64,000 nucleotides of DNA from Panopea generosa (Eukaryota; Mollusca; Bivalvia; Adapedonta; Hiatellidae): the NCBI GenBank assembly GCA_029582155.1, contig CM055905.1, forward strand, positions 6,946,062 to 7,010,061, in the 5' to 3' direction. The notes below the pieces were generated by a model. The model made no database searches and had not been told where the DNA came from. It was given only the letters and a program-made list of their open reading frames with translations. Both the position numbers and the translations under genes were made by a program. Positions 34,515 through 48,510 of the stretch are shown here, piece after piece (position 1 is the first letter of the stretch; every line of letters begins with the position of its first letter).

Positions 34515-35500
34515 ATAGTGTGTGTAGAAGACACCTGAGTTGTCAATTGAAACCCAAGTATTTGCCATGTTGTTTGGCAACGGCAGAAATTGGCGCCGGG
34601 GCGAGATGCCGTCTTTTCGCCTGAGTCGGCCCAAACAGCCTACAGCTTGCACCCTTGTGTGTGTGTCCCCATGTTCACGACACTTGTTGACAGACTTCTA
34701 TATGAGCCACACTCAAAAACTTGGTACCACTGGGCAGGCAAGAGTGTGAAGAAGATACCTGACGTGTCCATTGAAACCCAAGTGTTAGCCGAGGGCGCCA
34801 ATTGGCGGCAGGACGCGAGCCCGTGTTTTCGCCTGAGTCGGCCCTAACAGCCTACAGACTGCAGTCTGGTGTGTGTCCCCATGTTCACGACACTCGTTGA
34901 CCGACTTCTGGATGAGCCACACTCAAAAACTTGGTGCCACTGGGCAGGCCAGAGTGTGTAGAAGATACATGACGTGTCCATTGAAATCCAAGTGTTAGCC
35001 GAGGGCGCCCATTGGCGGCAGGAAGCGAGCCCGTGTTTTCGCCTGAGTCGGCCATAACAGCCTACAGACTGCAGTCTGGTGTGTGTCCCCATGTTCACGA
35101 CACTCGTTGACCGACTTCTAGATGAGCCACATTCAAAAACTTGGTGCCACTGGGCAGGCCAGAGTGTGTAAAAGATACCTGACATGTCGATTGAAACCCA
35201 AGTATTAGCCGGGGGCGGACTTTGGCGGCGGGAAGCGAGGCCGTGTTTTCGCCTGAGTTGGGCCAAACAGCCTACAGACTGCAGTTTAGTATGGGTCCCC
35301 ATACGGACTTTGGCGGCGGGAAGCGAAGCCGTGTTTTCGCCTGAGTCCGCCCAAACAGCCTACAGACTGCAGTCTGCTGTGGGTCCCCATGTTCAAGACA
35401 CTCGTTGACCGACTTCTAGATGAGCCACACTCAAAAACTTGGTGCCACTGGGCAGGCCAGAGTGTGTAGAAGATACCTGACGTGTCCAATGAAACCCAAG
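34515..35500 (-). repeat. Same satellite, inverted orientation, diverged units
   Basis: From about 34,515 the complement of the previous unit is read: GTGTAGAAGACACCTGAG, TCCATTGAAACCCAAGTAT, CCGTCTTTTCGCCTGAGTC, ACAGCCTACAG. About five units, individually different. The switch happens within one unit, between TGTAGGCTGTTTGGAC and TGTGTGTAGAAGACACC. Confidence 0.93.
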
Positions 35501-36659
35501 TATTAGCCGTCGGCGCAGATAGGCCAGAAACCAAATGCCGTCTTTTCCCTTATTCGCTCCAAACAGCCTACAGACTGCAGCCTGGTGTGTGTCCCCGTGT
35601 TCAGGACACTCGATGACCGACTTCTACATGAGCCACCCTCAAAAACTGGGTGTCACTGGGCAGGCCAGAGGGTGTAGAAGACACCTGAGGTGTCCATTGA
35701 AACCCAAGTATTAGCTCCAAACTAATATTGGCCACAAACCAAATGCCGTCTTTTCCACTTATTCGCTCCAAACAGCCTACAGACTGCAGCCTGGTGTGTG
35801 TCCCCGTGTTCAGGACACTCGATGACCGACTTCTACATGAGCCACCCTCAAAAACTGGGTGTCACTGGGCAGGCCAGAGGGTGTAGAAGACACCTGAGGT
35901 GTCCATTGAAACCCAAGTATTAGCTCCAAACTAATATTGGCCACAAACCAAATGCCGTCTTTTCCACTTATTCGCTCCAAACAGCCTACAGACTGCAGCC
36001 TGGTGTGTGTCCCCGTGTTCAGGACACTCGATGACCGACTTCTACATGAGCCACCCTCAAAAGCTGGGTGTCACTGGGCAGGCCAGAGGGTGTAGAAGAC
36101 AACTGAGGTGTCCATTGAAACCCAAGTATTAGCTCCAAACTAATATTGGCCACAAACCAAATGCCGTCTTTTCCACTTATTCGCTCCAAACAGCCTACAG
36201 ACTGCAGCCTGGTGTGTGTCCCCGTGTTCAGGATACTCGATGACCGACTTCTACATGAGCCACCCTCAAAAACTGGGTGTCACTGGGCAGGCCAGAGGGT
36301 GTAGAAGACACCTGAGGTGTCCATTGAAACCCAAGTATTAGCTCCAAACTAATATTGGCCACAAACCAAATGCCGTCTTTTCCACTTATTCGCTCCAAAC
36401 AGCCTACATACTGCAGCCTAGTGTGTGTCCCCGTGTTCAGGACACTCGATGACCGACTTTTACATGAGCCACCCTCAAAAACTGGGTGTCACTGGGCAGG
36501 CCAGAGGGTGTAGAAGACACCTGAGGTGTCCATTGAAACCCAAGTATTAGCTCCAAACTAATATTGGCCACAAACCAAATGCCGTCTTTTCCACTTATTC
36601 GCTCCAAACAGCCTACAGACTGCAGCCTGGTGTGGGTCCCCGTGTTCAGGACACTCGAT
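35501..36659 (-). repeat. Same satellite, intermediate 209-bp units (about six)
   Basis: Units share the GCTCCAAACTAATATTGGCC segment but differ from the later ones by a one-base-shorter AATATT stretch, GTGTGTCCCCGTGTTCAGG and CCACCCTCAAAAA. Single-copy changes (for example near 36,230 and 36,410) are still seen. They are stepwise intermediates between the diverged and the uniform units. Confidence 0.92.
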
Positions 36660-39600
36660 GACCGACTTCTACATGAGCCAGGCTCAAAAACTGGGTGTCA
36701 CTGGGCAGGCCAGAGGGTGTAGAAGACAACTGAGGTGTCCATTGAAACCCAAGTATTAGCTCCAAACTAAATATTGGCCACAAACCAAATGCCGTCTTTT
36801 CCACTTATTCGCTCCAAACAGCCTACAGACTGCAGCCTGGTGTGGGTCCCCGTGTTCACGACACTCGATGACCGACTTCTACATGAGCCAGGCTCAAAAA
36901 CTGGGTGTCACTGGGCAGGCCAGAGGGTGTAGAAGACAACTGAGGTGTCCATTGAAACCCAAGTATTAGCTCCAAACTAAATATTGGCCACAAACCAAAT
37001 GCCGTCTTTTCCACTTATTCGCTCCAAACAGCCTACAGACTGCAGCCTGGTGTGGGTCCCCGTGTTCACGACACTCGATGACCGACTTCTACATGAGCCA
37101 GGCTCAAAAACTGGGTGTCACTGGGCAGGCCAGAGGGTGTAGAAGACAACTGAGGTGTCCATTGAAACCCAAGTATTAGCTCCAAACTAAATATTGGCCA
37201 CAAACCAAATGCCGTCTTTTCCACTTATTCGCTCCAAACAGCCTACAGACTGCAGCCTGGTGTGGGTCCCCGTGTTCACGACACTCGATGACCGACTTCT
37301 ACATGAGCCAGGCTCAAAAACTGGGTGTCACTGGGCAGGCCAGAGGGTGTAGAAGACAACTGAGGTGTCCATTGAAACCCAAGTATTAGCTCCAAACTAA
37401 ATATTGGCCACAAACCAAATGCCGTCTTTTCCACTTATTCGCTCCAAACAGCCTACAGACTGCAGCCTGGTGTGGGTCCCCGTGTTCACGACACTCGATG
37501 ACCGACTTCTACATGAGCCAGGCTCAAAAACTGGGTGTCACTGGGCAGGCCAGAGGGTGTAGAAGACAACTGAGGTGTCCATTGAAACCCAAGTATTAGC
37601 TCCAAACTAAATATTGGCCACAAACCAAATGCCGTCTTTTCCACTTATTCGCTCCAAACAGCCTACAGACTGCAGCCTGGTGTGGGTCCCCGTGTTCACG
37701 ACACTCGATGACCGACTTCTACATGAGCCAGGCTCAAAAACTGGGTGTCACTGGGCAGGCCAGAGGGTGTAGAAGACAACTGAGGTGTCCATTGAAACCC
37801 AAGTATTAGCTCCAAACTAAATATTGGCCACAAACCAAATGCCGTCTTTTCCACTTATTCGCTCCAAACAGCCTACAGACTGCAGCCTGGTGTGGGTCCC
37901 CGTGTTCACGACACTCGATGACCGACTTCTACATGAGCCAGGCTCAAAAACTGGGTGTCACTGGGCAGGCCAGAGGGTGTAGAAGACAACTGAGGTGTCC
38001 ATTGAAACCCAAGTATTAGCTCCAAACTAAATATTGGCCACAAACCAAATGCCGTCTTTTCCACTTATTCGCTCCAAACAGCCTACAGACTGCAGCCTGG
38101 TGTGGGTCCCCGTGTTCACGACACTCGATGACCGACTTCTACATGAGCCAGGCTCAAAAACTGGGTGTCACTGGGCAGGCCAGAGGGTGTAGAAGACAAC
38201 TGAGGTGTCCATTGAAACCCAAGTATTAGCTCCAAACTAAATATTGGCCACAAACCAAATGCCGTCTTTTCCACTTATTCGCTCCAAACAGCCTACAGAC
38301 TGCAGCCTGGTGTGGGTCCCCGTGTTCACGACACTCGATGACCGACTTCTACATGAGCCAGGCTCAAAAACTGGGTGTCACTGGGCAGGCCAGAGGGTGT
38401 AGAAGACAACTGAGGTGTCCATTGAAACCCAAGTATTAGCTCCAAACTAAATATTGGCCACAAACCAAATGCCGTCTTTTCCACTTATTCGCTCCAAACA
38501 GCCTACAGACTGCAGCCTGGTGTGGGTCCCCGTGTTCACGACACTCGATGACCGACTTCTACATGAGCCAGGCTCAAAAACTGGGTGTCACTGGGCAGGC
38601 CAGAGGGTGTAGAAGACAACTGAGGTGTCCATTGAAACCCAAGTATTAGCTCCAAACTAAATATTGGCCACAAACCAAATGCCGTCTTTTCCACTTATTC
38701 GCTCCAAACAGCCTACAGACTGCAGCCTGGTGTGGGTCCCCGTGTTCACGACACTCGATGACCGACTTCTACATGAGCCAGGCTCAAAAACTGGGTGTCA
38801 CTGGGCAGGCCAGAGGGTGTAGAAGACAACTGAGGTGTCCATTGAAACCCAAGTATTAGCTCCAAACTAAATATTGGCCACAAACCAAATGCCGTCTTTT
38901 CCACTTATTCGCTCCAAACAGCCTACAGACTGCAGCCTGGTGTGGGTCCCCGTGTTCACGACACTCGATGACCGACTTCTACATGAGCCAGGCTCAAAAA
39001 CTGGGTGTCACTGGGCAGGCCAGAGGGTGTAGAAGACAACTGAGGTGTCCATTGAAACCCAAGTATTAGCTCCAAACTAAATATTGGCCACAAACCAAAT
39101 GCCGTCTTTTCCACTTATTCGCTCCAAACAGCCTACAGACTGCAGCCTGGTGTGGGTCCCCGTGTTCACGACACTCGATGACCGACTTCTACATGAGCCA
39201 GGCTCAAAAACTGGGTGTCACTGGGCAGGCCAGAGGGTGTAGAAGACAACTGAGGTGTCCATTGAAACCCAAGTATTAGCTCCAAACTAAATATTGGCCA
39301 CAAACCAAATGCCGTCTTTTCCACTTATTCGCTCCAAACAGCCTACAGACTGCAGCCTGGTGTGGGTCCCCGTGTTCACGACACTCGATGACCGACTTCT
39401 ACATGAGCCAGGCTCAAAAACTGGGTGTCACTGGGCAGGCCAGAGGGTGTAGAAGACAACTGAGGTGTCCATTGAAACCCAAGTATTAGCTCCAAACTAA
39501 ATATTGGCCACAAACCAAATGCCGTCTTTTCCACTTATTCGCTCCAAACAGCCTACAGACTGCAGCCTGGTGTGGGTCCCCGTGTTCACGACACTCGATG

Positions 39601-42600
39601 ACCGACTTCTACATGAGCCAGGCTCAAAAACTGGGTGTCACTGGGCAGGCCAGAGGGTGTAGAAGACAACTGAGGTGTCCATTGAAACCCAAGTATTAGC
39701 TCCAAACTAAATATTGGCCACAAACCAAATGCCGTCTTTTCCACTTATTCGCTCCAAACAGCCTACAGACTGCAGCCTGGTGTGGGTCCCCGTGTTCACG
39801 ACACTCGATGACCGACTTCTACATGAGCCAGGCTCAAAAACTGGGTGTCACTGGGCAGGCCAGAGGGTGTAGAAGACAACTGAGGTGTCCATTGAAACCC
39901 AAGTATTAGCTCCAAACTAAATATTGGCCACAAACCAAATGCCGTCTTTTCCACTTATTCGCTCCAAACAGCCTACAGACTGCAGCCTGGTGTGGGTCCC
40001 CGTGTTCACGACACTCGATGACCGACTTCTACATGAGCCAGGCTCAAAAACTGGGTGTCACTGGGCAGGCCAGAGGGTGTAGAAGACAACTGAGGTGTCC
40101 ATTGAAACCCAAGTATTAGCTCCAAACTAAATATTGGCCACAAACCAAATGCCGTCTTTTCCACTTATTCGCTCCAAACAGCCTACAGACTGCAGCCTGG
40201 TGTGGGTCCCCGTGTTCACGACACTCGATGACCGACTTCTACATGAGCCAGGCTCAAAAACTGGGTGTCACTGGGCAGGCCAGAGGGTGTAGAAGACAAC
40301 TGAGGTGTCCATTGAAACCCAAGTATTAGCTCCAAACTAAATATTGGCCACAAACCAAATGCCGTCTTTTCCACTTATTCGCTCCAAACAGCCTACAGAC
40401 TGCAGCCTGGTGTGGGTCCCCGTGTTCACGACACTCGATGACCGACTTCTACATGAGCCAGGCTCAAAAACTGGGTGTCACTGGGCAGGCCAGAGGGTGT
40501 AGAAGACAACTGAGGTGTCCATTGAAACCCAAGTATTAGCTCCAAACTAAATATTGGCCACAAACCAAATGCCGTCTTTTCCACTTATTCGCTCCAAACA
40601 GCCTACAGACTGCAGCCTGGTGTGGGTCCCCGTGTTCACGACACTCGATGACCGACTTCTACATGAGCCAGGCTCAAAAACTGGGTGTCACTGGGCAGGC
40701 CAGAGGGTGTAGAAGACAACTGAGGTGTCCATTGAAACCCAAGTATTAGCTCCAAACTAAATATTGGCCACAAACCAAATGCCGTCTTTTCCACTTATTC
40801 GCTCCAAACAGCCTACAGACTGCAGCCTGGTGTGGGTCCCCGTGTTCACGACACTCGATGACCGACTTCTACATGAGCCAGGCTCAAAAACTGGGTGTCA
40901 CTGGGCAGGCCAGAGGGTGTAGAAGACAACTGAGGTGTCCATTGAAACCCAAGTATTAGCTCCAAACTAAATATTGGCCACAAACCAAATGCCGTCTTTT
41001 CCACTTATTCGCTCCAAACAGCCTACAGACTGCAGCCTGGTGTGGGTCCCCGTGTTCACGACACTCGATGACCGACTTCTACATGAGCCAGGCTCAAAAA
41101 CTGGGTGTCACTGGGCAGGCCAGAGGGTGTAGAAGACAACTGAGGTGTCCATTGAAACCCAAGTATTAGCTCCAAACTAAATATTGGCCACAAACCAAAT
41201 GCCGTCTTTTCCACTTATTCGCTCCAAACAGCCTACAGACTGCAGCCTGGTGTGGGTCCCCGTGTTCACGACACTCGATGACCGACTTCTACATGAGCCA
41301 GGCTCAAAAACTGGGTGTCACTGGGCAGGCCAGAGGGTGTAGAAGACAACTGAGGTGTCCATTGAAACCCAAGTATTAGCTCCAAACTAAATATTGGCCA
41401 CAAACCAAATGCCGTCTTTTCCACTTATTCGCTCCAAACAGCCTACAGACTGCAGCCTGGTGTGGGTCCCCGTGTTCACGACACTCGATGACCGACTTCT
41501 ACATGAGCCAGGCTCAAAAACTGGGTGTCACTGGGCAGGCCAGAGGGTGTAGAAGACAACTGAGGTGTCCATTGAAACCCAAGTATTAGCTCCAAACTAA
41601 ATATTGGCCACAAACCAAATGCCGTCTTTTCCACTTATTCGCTCCAAACAGCCTACAGACTGCAGCCTGGTGTGGGTCCCCGTGTTCACGACACTCGATG
41701 ACCGACTTCTACATGAGCCAGGCTCAAAAACTGGGTGTCACTGGGCAGGCCAGAGGGTGTAGAAGACAACTGAGGTGTCCATTGAAACCCAAGTATTAGC
41801 TCCAAACTAAATATTGGCCACAAACCAAATGCCGTCTTTTCCACTTATTCGCTCCAAACAGCCTACAGACTGCAGCCTGGTGTGGGTCCCCGTGTTCACG
41901 ACACTCGATGACCGACTTCTACATGAGCCAGGCTCAAAAACTGGGTGTCACTGGGCAGGCCAGAGGGTGTAGAAGACAACTGAGGTGTCCATTGAAACCC
42001 AAGTATTAGCTCCAAACTAAATATTGGCCACAAACCAAATGCCGTCTTTTCCACTTATTCGCTCCAAACAGCCTACAGACTGCAGCCTGGTGTGGGTCCC
42101 CGTGTTCACGACACTCGATGACCGACTTCTACATGAGCCAGGCTCAAAAACTGGGTGTCACTGGGCAGGCCAGAGGGTGTAGAAGACAACTGAGGTGTCC
42201 ATTGAAACCCAAGTATTAGCTCCAAACTAAATATTGGCCACAAACCAAATGCCGTCTTTTCCACTTATTCGCTCCAAACAGCCTACAGACTGCAGCCTGG
42301 TGTGGGTCCCCGTGTTCACGACACTCGATGACCGACTTCTACATGAGCCAGGCTCAAAAACTGGGTGTCACTGGGCAGGCCAGAGGGTGTAGAAGACAAC
42401 TGAGGTGTCCATTGAAACCCAAGTATTAGCTCCAAACTAAATATTGGCCACAAACCAAATGCCGTCTTTTCCACTTATTCGCTCCAAACAGCCTACAGAC
42501 TGCAGCCTGGTGTGGGTCCCCGTGTTCACGACACTCGATGACCGACTTCTACATGAGCCAGGCTCAAAAACTGGGTGTCACTGGGCAGGCCAGAGGGTGT

Positions 42601-45600
42601 AGAAGACAACTGAGGTGTCCATTGAAACCCAAGTATTAGCTCCAAACTAAATATTGGCCACAAACCAAATGCCGTCTTTTCCACTTATTCGCTCCAAACA
42701 GCCTACAGACTGCAGCCTGGTGTGGGTCCCCGTGTTCACGACACTCGATGACCGACTTCTACATGAGCCAGGCTCAAAAACTGGGTGTCACTGGGCAGGC
42801 CAGAGGGTGTAGAAGACAACTGAGGTGTCCATTGAAACCCAAGTATTAGCTCCAAACTAAATATTGGCCACAAACCAAATGCCGTCTTTTCCACTTATTC
42901 GCTCCAAACAGCCTACAGACTGCAGCCTGGTGTGGGTCCCCGTGTTCACGACACTCGATGACCGACTTCTACATGAGCCAGGCTCAAAAACTGGGTGTCA
43001 CTGGGCAGGCCAGAGGGTGTAGAAGACAACTGAGGTGTCCATTGAAACCCAAGTATTAGCTCCAAACTAAATATTGGCCACAAACCAAATGCCGTCTTTT
43101 CCACTTATTCGCTCCAAACAGCCTACAGACTGCAGCCTGGTGTGGGTCCCCGTGTTCACGACACTCGATGACCGACTTCTACATGAGCCAGGCTCAAAAA
43201 CTGGGTGTCACTGGGCAGGCCAGAGGGTGTAGAAGACAACTGAGGTGTCCATTGAAACCCAAGTATTAGCTCCAAACTAAATATTGGCCACAAACCAAAT
43301 GCCGTCTTTTCCACTTATTCGCTCCAAACAGCCTACAGACTGCAGCCTGGTGTGGGTCCCCGTGTTCACGACACTCGATGACCGACTTCTACATGAGCCA
43401 GGCTCAAAAACTGGGTGTCACTGGGCAGGCCAGAGGGTGTAGAAGACAACTGAGGTGTCCATTGAAACCCAAGTATTAGCTCCAAACTAAATATTGGCCA
43501 CAAACCAAATGCCGTCTTTTCCACTTATTCGCTCCAAACAGCCTACAGACTGCAGCCTGGTGTGGGTCCCCGTGTTCACGACACTCGATGACCGACTTCT
43601 ACATGAGCCAGGCTCAAAAACTGGGTGTCACTGGGCAGGCCAGAGGGTGTAGAAGACAACTGAGGTGTCCATTGAAACCCAAGTATTAGCTCCAAACTAA
43701 ATATTGGCCACAAACCAAATGCCGTCTTTTCCACTTATTCGCTCCAAACAGCCTACAGACTGCAGCCTGGTGTGGGTCCCCGTGTTCACGACACTCGATG
43801 ACCGACTTCTACATGAGCCAGGCTCAAAAACTGGGTGTCACTGGGCAGGCCAGAGGGTGTAGAAGACAACTGAGGTGTCCATTGAAACCCAAGTATTAGC
43901 TCCAAACTAAATATTGGCCACAAACCAAATGCCGTCTTTTCCACTTATTCGCTCCAAACAGCCTACAGACTGCAGCCTGGTGTGGGTCCCCGTGTTCACG
44001 ACACTCGATGACCGACTTCTACATGAGCCAGGCTCAAAAACTGGGTGTCACTGGGCAGGCCAGAGGGTGTAGAAGACAACTGAGGTGTCCATTGAAACCC
44101 AAGTATTAGCTCCAAACTAAATATTGGCCACAAACCAAATGCCGTCTTTTCCACTTATTCGCTCCAAACAGCCTACAGACTGCAGCCTGGTGTGGGTCCC
44201 CGTGTTCACGACACTCGATGACCGACTTCTACATGAGCCAGGCTCAAAAACTGGGTGTCACTGGGCAGGCCAGAGGGTGTAGAAGACAACTGAGGTGTCC
44301 ATTGAAACCCAAGTATTAGCTCCAAACTAAATATTGGCCACAAACCAAATGCCGTCTTTTCCACTTATTCGCTCCAAACAGCCTACAGACTGCAGCCTGG
44401 TGTGGGTCCCCGTGTTCACGACACTCGATGACCGACTTCTACATGAGCCAGGCTCAAAAACTGGGTGTCACTGGGCAGGCCAGAGGGTGTAGAAGACAAC
44501 TGAGGTGTCCATTGAAACCCAAGTATTAGCTCCAAACTAAATATTGGCCACAAACCAAATGCCGTCTTTTCCACTTATTCGCTCCAAACAGCCTACAGAC
44601 TGCAGCCTGGTGTGGGTCCCCGTGTTCACGACACTCGATGACCGACTTCTACATGAGCCAGGCTCAAAAACTGGGTGTCACTGGGCAGGCCAGAGGGTGT
44701 AGAAGACAACTGAGGTGTCCATTGAAACCCAAGTATTAGCTCCAAACTAAATATTGGCCACAAACCAAATGCCGTCTTTTCCACTTATTCGCTCCAAACA
44801 GCCTACAGACTGCAGCCTGGTGTGGGTCCCCGTGTTCACGACACTCGATGACCGACTTCTACATGAGCCAGGCTCAAAAACTGGGTGTCACTGGGCAGGC
44901 CAGAGGGTGTAGAAGACAACTGAGGTGTCCATTGAAACCCAAGTATTAGCTCCAAACTAAATATTGGCCACAAACCAAATGCCGTCTTTTCCACTTATTC
45001 GCTCCAAACAGCCTACAGACTGCAGCCTGGTGTGGGTCCCCGTGTTCACGACACTCGATGACCGACTTCTACATGAGCCAGGCTCAAAAACTGGGTGTCA
45101 CTGGGCAGGCCAGAGGGTGTAGAAGACAACTGAGGTGTCCATTGAAACCCAAGTATTAGCTCCAAACTAAATATTGGCCACAAACCAAATGCCGTCTTTT
45201 CCACTTATTCGCTCCAAACAGCCTACAGACTGCAGCCTGGTGTGGGTCCCCGTGTTCACGACACTCGATGACCGACTTCTACATGAGCCAGGCTCAAAAA
45301 CTGGGTGTCACTGGGCAGGCCAGAGGGTGTAGAAGACAACTGAGGTGTCCATTGAAACCCAAGTATTAGCTCCAAACTAAATATTGGCCACAAACCAAAT
45401 GCCGTCTTTTCCACTTATTCGCTCCAAACAGCCTACAGACTGCAGCCTGGTGTGGGTCCCCGTGTTCACGACACTCGATGACCGACTTCTACATGAGCCA
45501 GGCTCAAAAACTGGGTGTCACTGGGCAGGCCAGAGGGTGTAGAAGACAACTGAGGTGTCCATTGAAACCCAAGTATTAGCTCCAAACTAAATATTGGCCA

Positions 45601-48510
45601 CAAACCAAATGCCGTCTTTTCCACTTATTCGCTCCAAACAGCCTACAGACTGCAGCCTGGTGTGGGTCCCCGTGTTCACGACACTCGATGACCGACTTCT
45701 ACATGAGCCAGGCTCAAAAACTGGGTGTCACTGGGCAGGCCAGAGGGTGTAGAAGACAACTGAGGTGTCCATTGAAACCCAAGTATTAGCTCCAAACTAA
45801 ATATTGGCCACAAACCAAATGCCGTCTTTTCCACTTATTCGCTCCAAACAGCCTACAGACTGCAGCCTGGTGTGGGTCCCCGTGTTCACGACACTCGATG
45901 ACCGACTTCTACATGAGCCAGGCTCAAAAACTGGGTGTCACTGGGCAGGCCAGAGGGTGTAGAAGACAACTGAGGTGTCCATTGAAACCCAAGTATTAGC
46001 TCCAAACTAAATATTGGCCACAAACCAAATGCCGTCTTTTCCACTTATTCGCTCCAAACAGCCTACAGACTGCAGCCTGGTGTGGGTCCCCGTGTTCACG
46101 ACACTCGATGACCGACTTCTACATGAGCCAGGCTCAAAAACTGGGTGTCACTGGGCAGGCCAGAGGGTGTAGAAGACAACTGAGGTGTCCATTGAAACCC
46201 AAGTATTAGCTCCAAACTAAATATTGGCCACAAACCAAATGCCGTCTTTTCCACTTATTCGCTCCAAACAGCCTACAGACTGCAGCCTGGTGTGGGTCCC
46301 CGTGTTCACGACACTCGATGACCGACTTCTACATGAGCCAGGCTCAAAAACTGGGTGTCACTGGGCAGGCCAGAGGGTGTAGAAGACAACTGAGGTGTCC
46401 ATTGAAACCCAAGTATTAGCTCCAAACTAAATATTGGCCACAAACCAAATGCCGTCTTTTCCACTTATTCGCTCCAAACAGCCTACAGACTGCAGCCTGG
46501 TGTGGGTCCCCGTGTTCACGACACTCGATGACCGACTTCTACATGAGCCAGGCTCAAAAACTGGGTGTCACTGGGCAGGCCAGAGGGTGTAGAAGACAAC
46601 TGAGGTGTCCATTGAAACCCAAGTATTAGCTCCAAACTAAATATTGGCCACAAACCAAATGCCGTCTTTTCCACTTATTCGCTCCAAACAGCCTACAGAC
46701 TGCAGCCTGGTGTGGGTCCCCGTGTTCACGACACTCGATGACCGACTTCTACATGAGCCAGGCTCAAAAACTGGGTGTCACTGGGCAGGCCAGAGGGTGT
46801 AGAAGACAACTGAGGTGTCCATTGAAACCCAAGTATTAGCTCCAAACTAAATATTGGCCACAAACCAAATGCCGTCTTTTCCACTTATTCGCTCCAAACA
46901 GCCTACAGACTGCAGCCTGGTGTGGGTCCCCGTGTTCACGACACTCGATGACCGACTTCTACATGAGCCAGGCTCAAAAACTGGGTGTCACTGGGCAGGC
47001 CAGAGGGTGTAGAAGACAACTGAGGTGTCCATTGAAACCCAAGTATTAGCTCCAAACTAAATATTGGCCACAAACCAAATGCCGTCTTTTCCACTTATTC
47101 GCTCCAAACAGCCTACAGACTGCAGCCTGGTGTGGGTCCCCGTGTTCACGACACTCGATGACCGACTTCTACATGAGCCAGGCTCAAAAACTGGGTGTCA
47201 CTGGGCAGGCCAGAGGGTGTAGAAGACAACTGAGGTGTCCATTGAAACCCAAGTATTAGCTCCAAACTAAATATTGGCCACAAACCAAATGCCGTCTTTT
47301 CCACTTATTCGCTCCAAACAGCCTACAGACTGCAGCCTGGTGTGGGTCCCCGTGTTCACGACACTCGATGACCGACTTCTACATGAGCCAGGCTCAAAAA
47401 CTGGGTGTCACTGGGCAGGCCAGAGGGTGTAGAAGACAACTGAGGTGTCCATTGAAACCCAAGTATTAGCTCCAAACTAAATATTGGCCACAAACCAAAT
47501 GCCGTCTTTTCCACTTATTCGCTCCAAACAGCCTACAGACTGCAGCCTGGTGTGGGTCCCCGTGTTCACGACACTCGATGACCGACTTCTACATGAGCCA
47601 GGCTCAAAAACTGGGTGTCACTGGGCAGGCCAGAGGGTGTAGAAGACAACTGAGGTGTCCATTGAAACCCAAGTATTAGCTCCAAACTAAATATTGGCCA
47701 CAAACCAAATGCCGTCTTTTCCACTTATTCGCTCCAAACAGCCTACAGACTGCAGCCTGGTGTGGGTCCCCGTGTTCACGACACTCGATGACCGACTTCT
47801 ACATGAGCCAGGCTCAAAAACTGGGTGTCACTGGGCAGGCCAGAGGGTGTAGAAGACAACTGAGGTGTCCATTGAAACCCAAGTATTAGCTCCAAACTAA
47901 ATATTGGCCACAAACCAAATGCCGTCTTTTCCACTTATTCGCTCCAAACAGCCTACAGACTGCAGCCTGGTGTGGGTCCCCGTGTTCACGACACTCGATG
48001 ACCGACTTCTACATGAGCCAGGCTCAAAAACTGGGTGTCACTGGGCAGGCCAGAGGGTGTAGAAGACAACTGAGGTGTCCATTGAAACCCAAGTATTAGC
48101 TCCAAACTAAATATTGGCCACAAACCAAATGCCGTCTTTTCCACTTATTCGCTCCAAACAGCCTACAGACTGCAGCCTGGTGTGGGTCCCCGTGTTCACG
48201 ACACTCGATGACCGACTTCTACATGAGCCAGGCTCAAAAACTGGGTGTCACTGGGCAGGCCAGAGGGTGTAGAAGACAACTGAGGTGTCCATTGAAACCC
48301 AAGTATTAGCTCCAAACTAAATATTGGCCACAAACCAAATGCCGTCTTTTCCACTTATTCGCTCCAAACAGCCTACAGACTGCAGCCTGGTGTGGGTCCC
48401 CGTGTTCACGACACTCGATGACCGACTTCTACATGAGCCAGGCTCAAAAACTGGGTGTCACTGGGCAGGCCAGAGGGTGTAGAAGACAACTGAGGTGTCC
48501 ATTGAAACCA
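36660..48510 (-). repeat. Same satellite, uniform 210-bp array, about 56 units
   Basis: The text repeats exactly every 210 bases (CAAACCAAATGCCGTC at 36,781, 36,991, 37,201 and so on). From about 36,650 on I see no substitution between units by eye. The array ends inside a unit at the N gap, so its true length is unknown. Such uniformity means very recent expansion, strong homogenisation, or a consensus/assembly effect. No gene is in it. Confidence 0.96.

Noticed and set aside
34615..35270. CENP-B-box-like motif in the satellite (TTTCGCCTGAGTCGGCC, 8 of 9 core bases)
   Set aside because: Only a few diverged units reach 8 of 9; the uniform units have about 7 of 9, which is expected by chance in a 210-bp unit on two strands.
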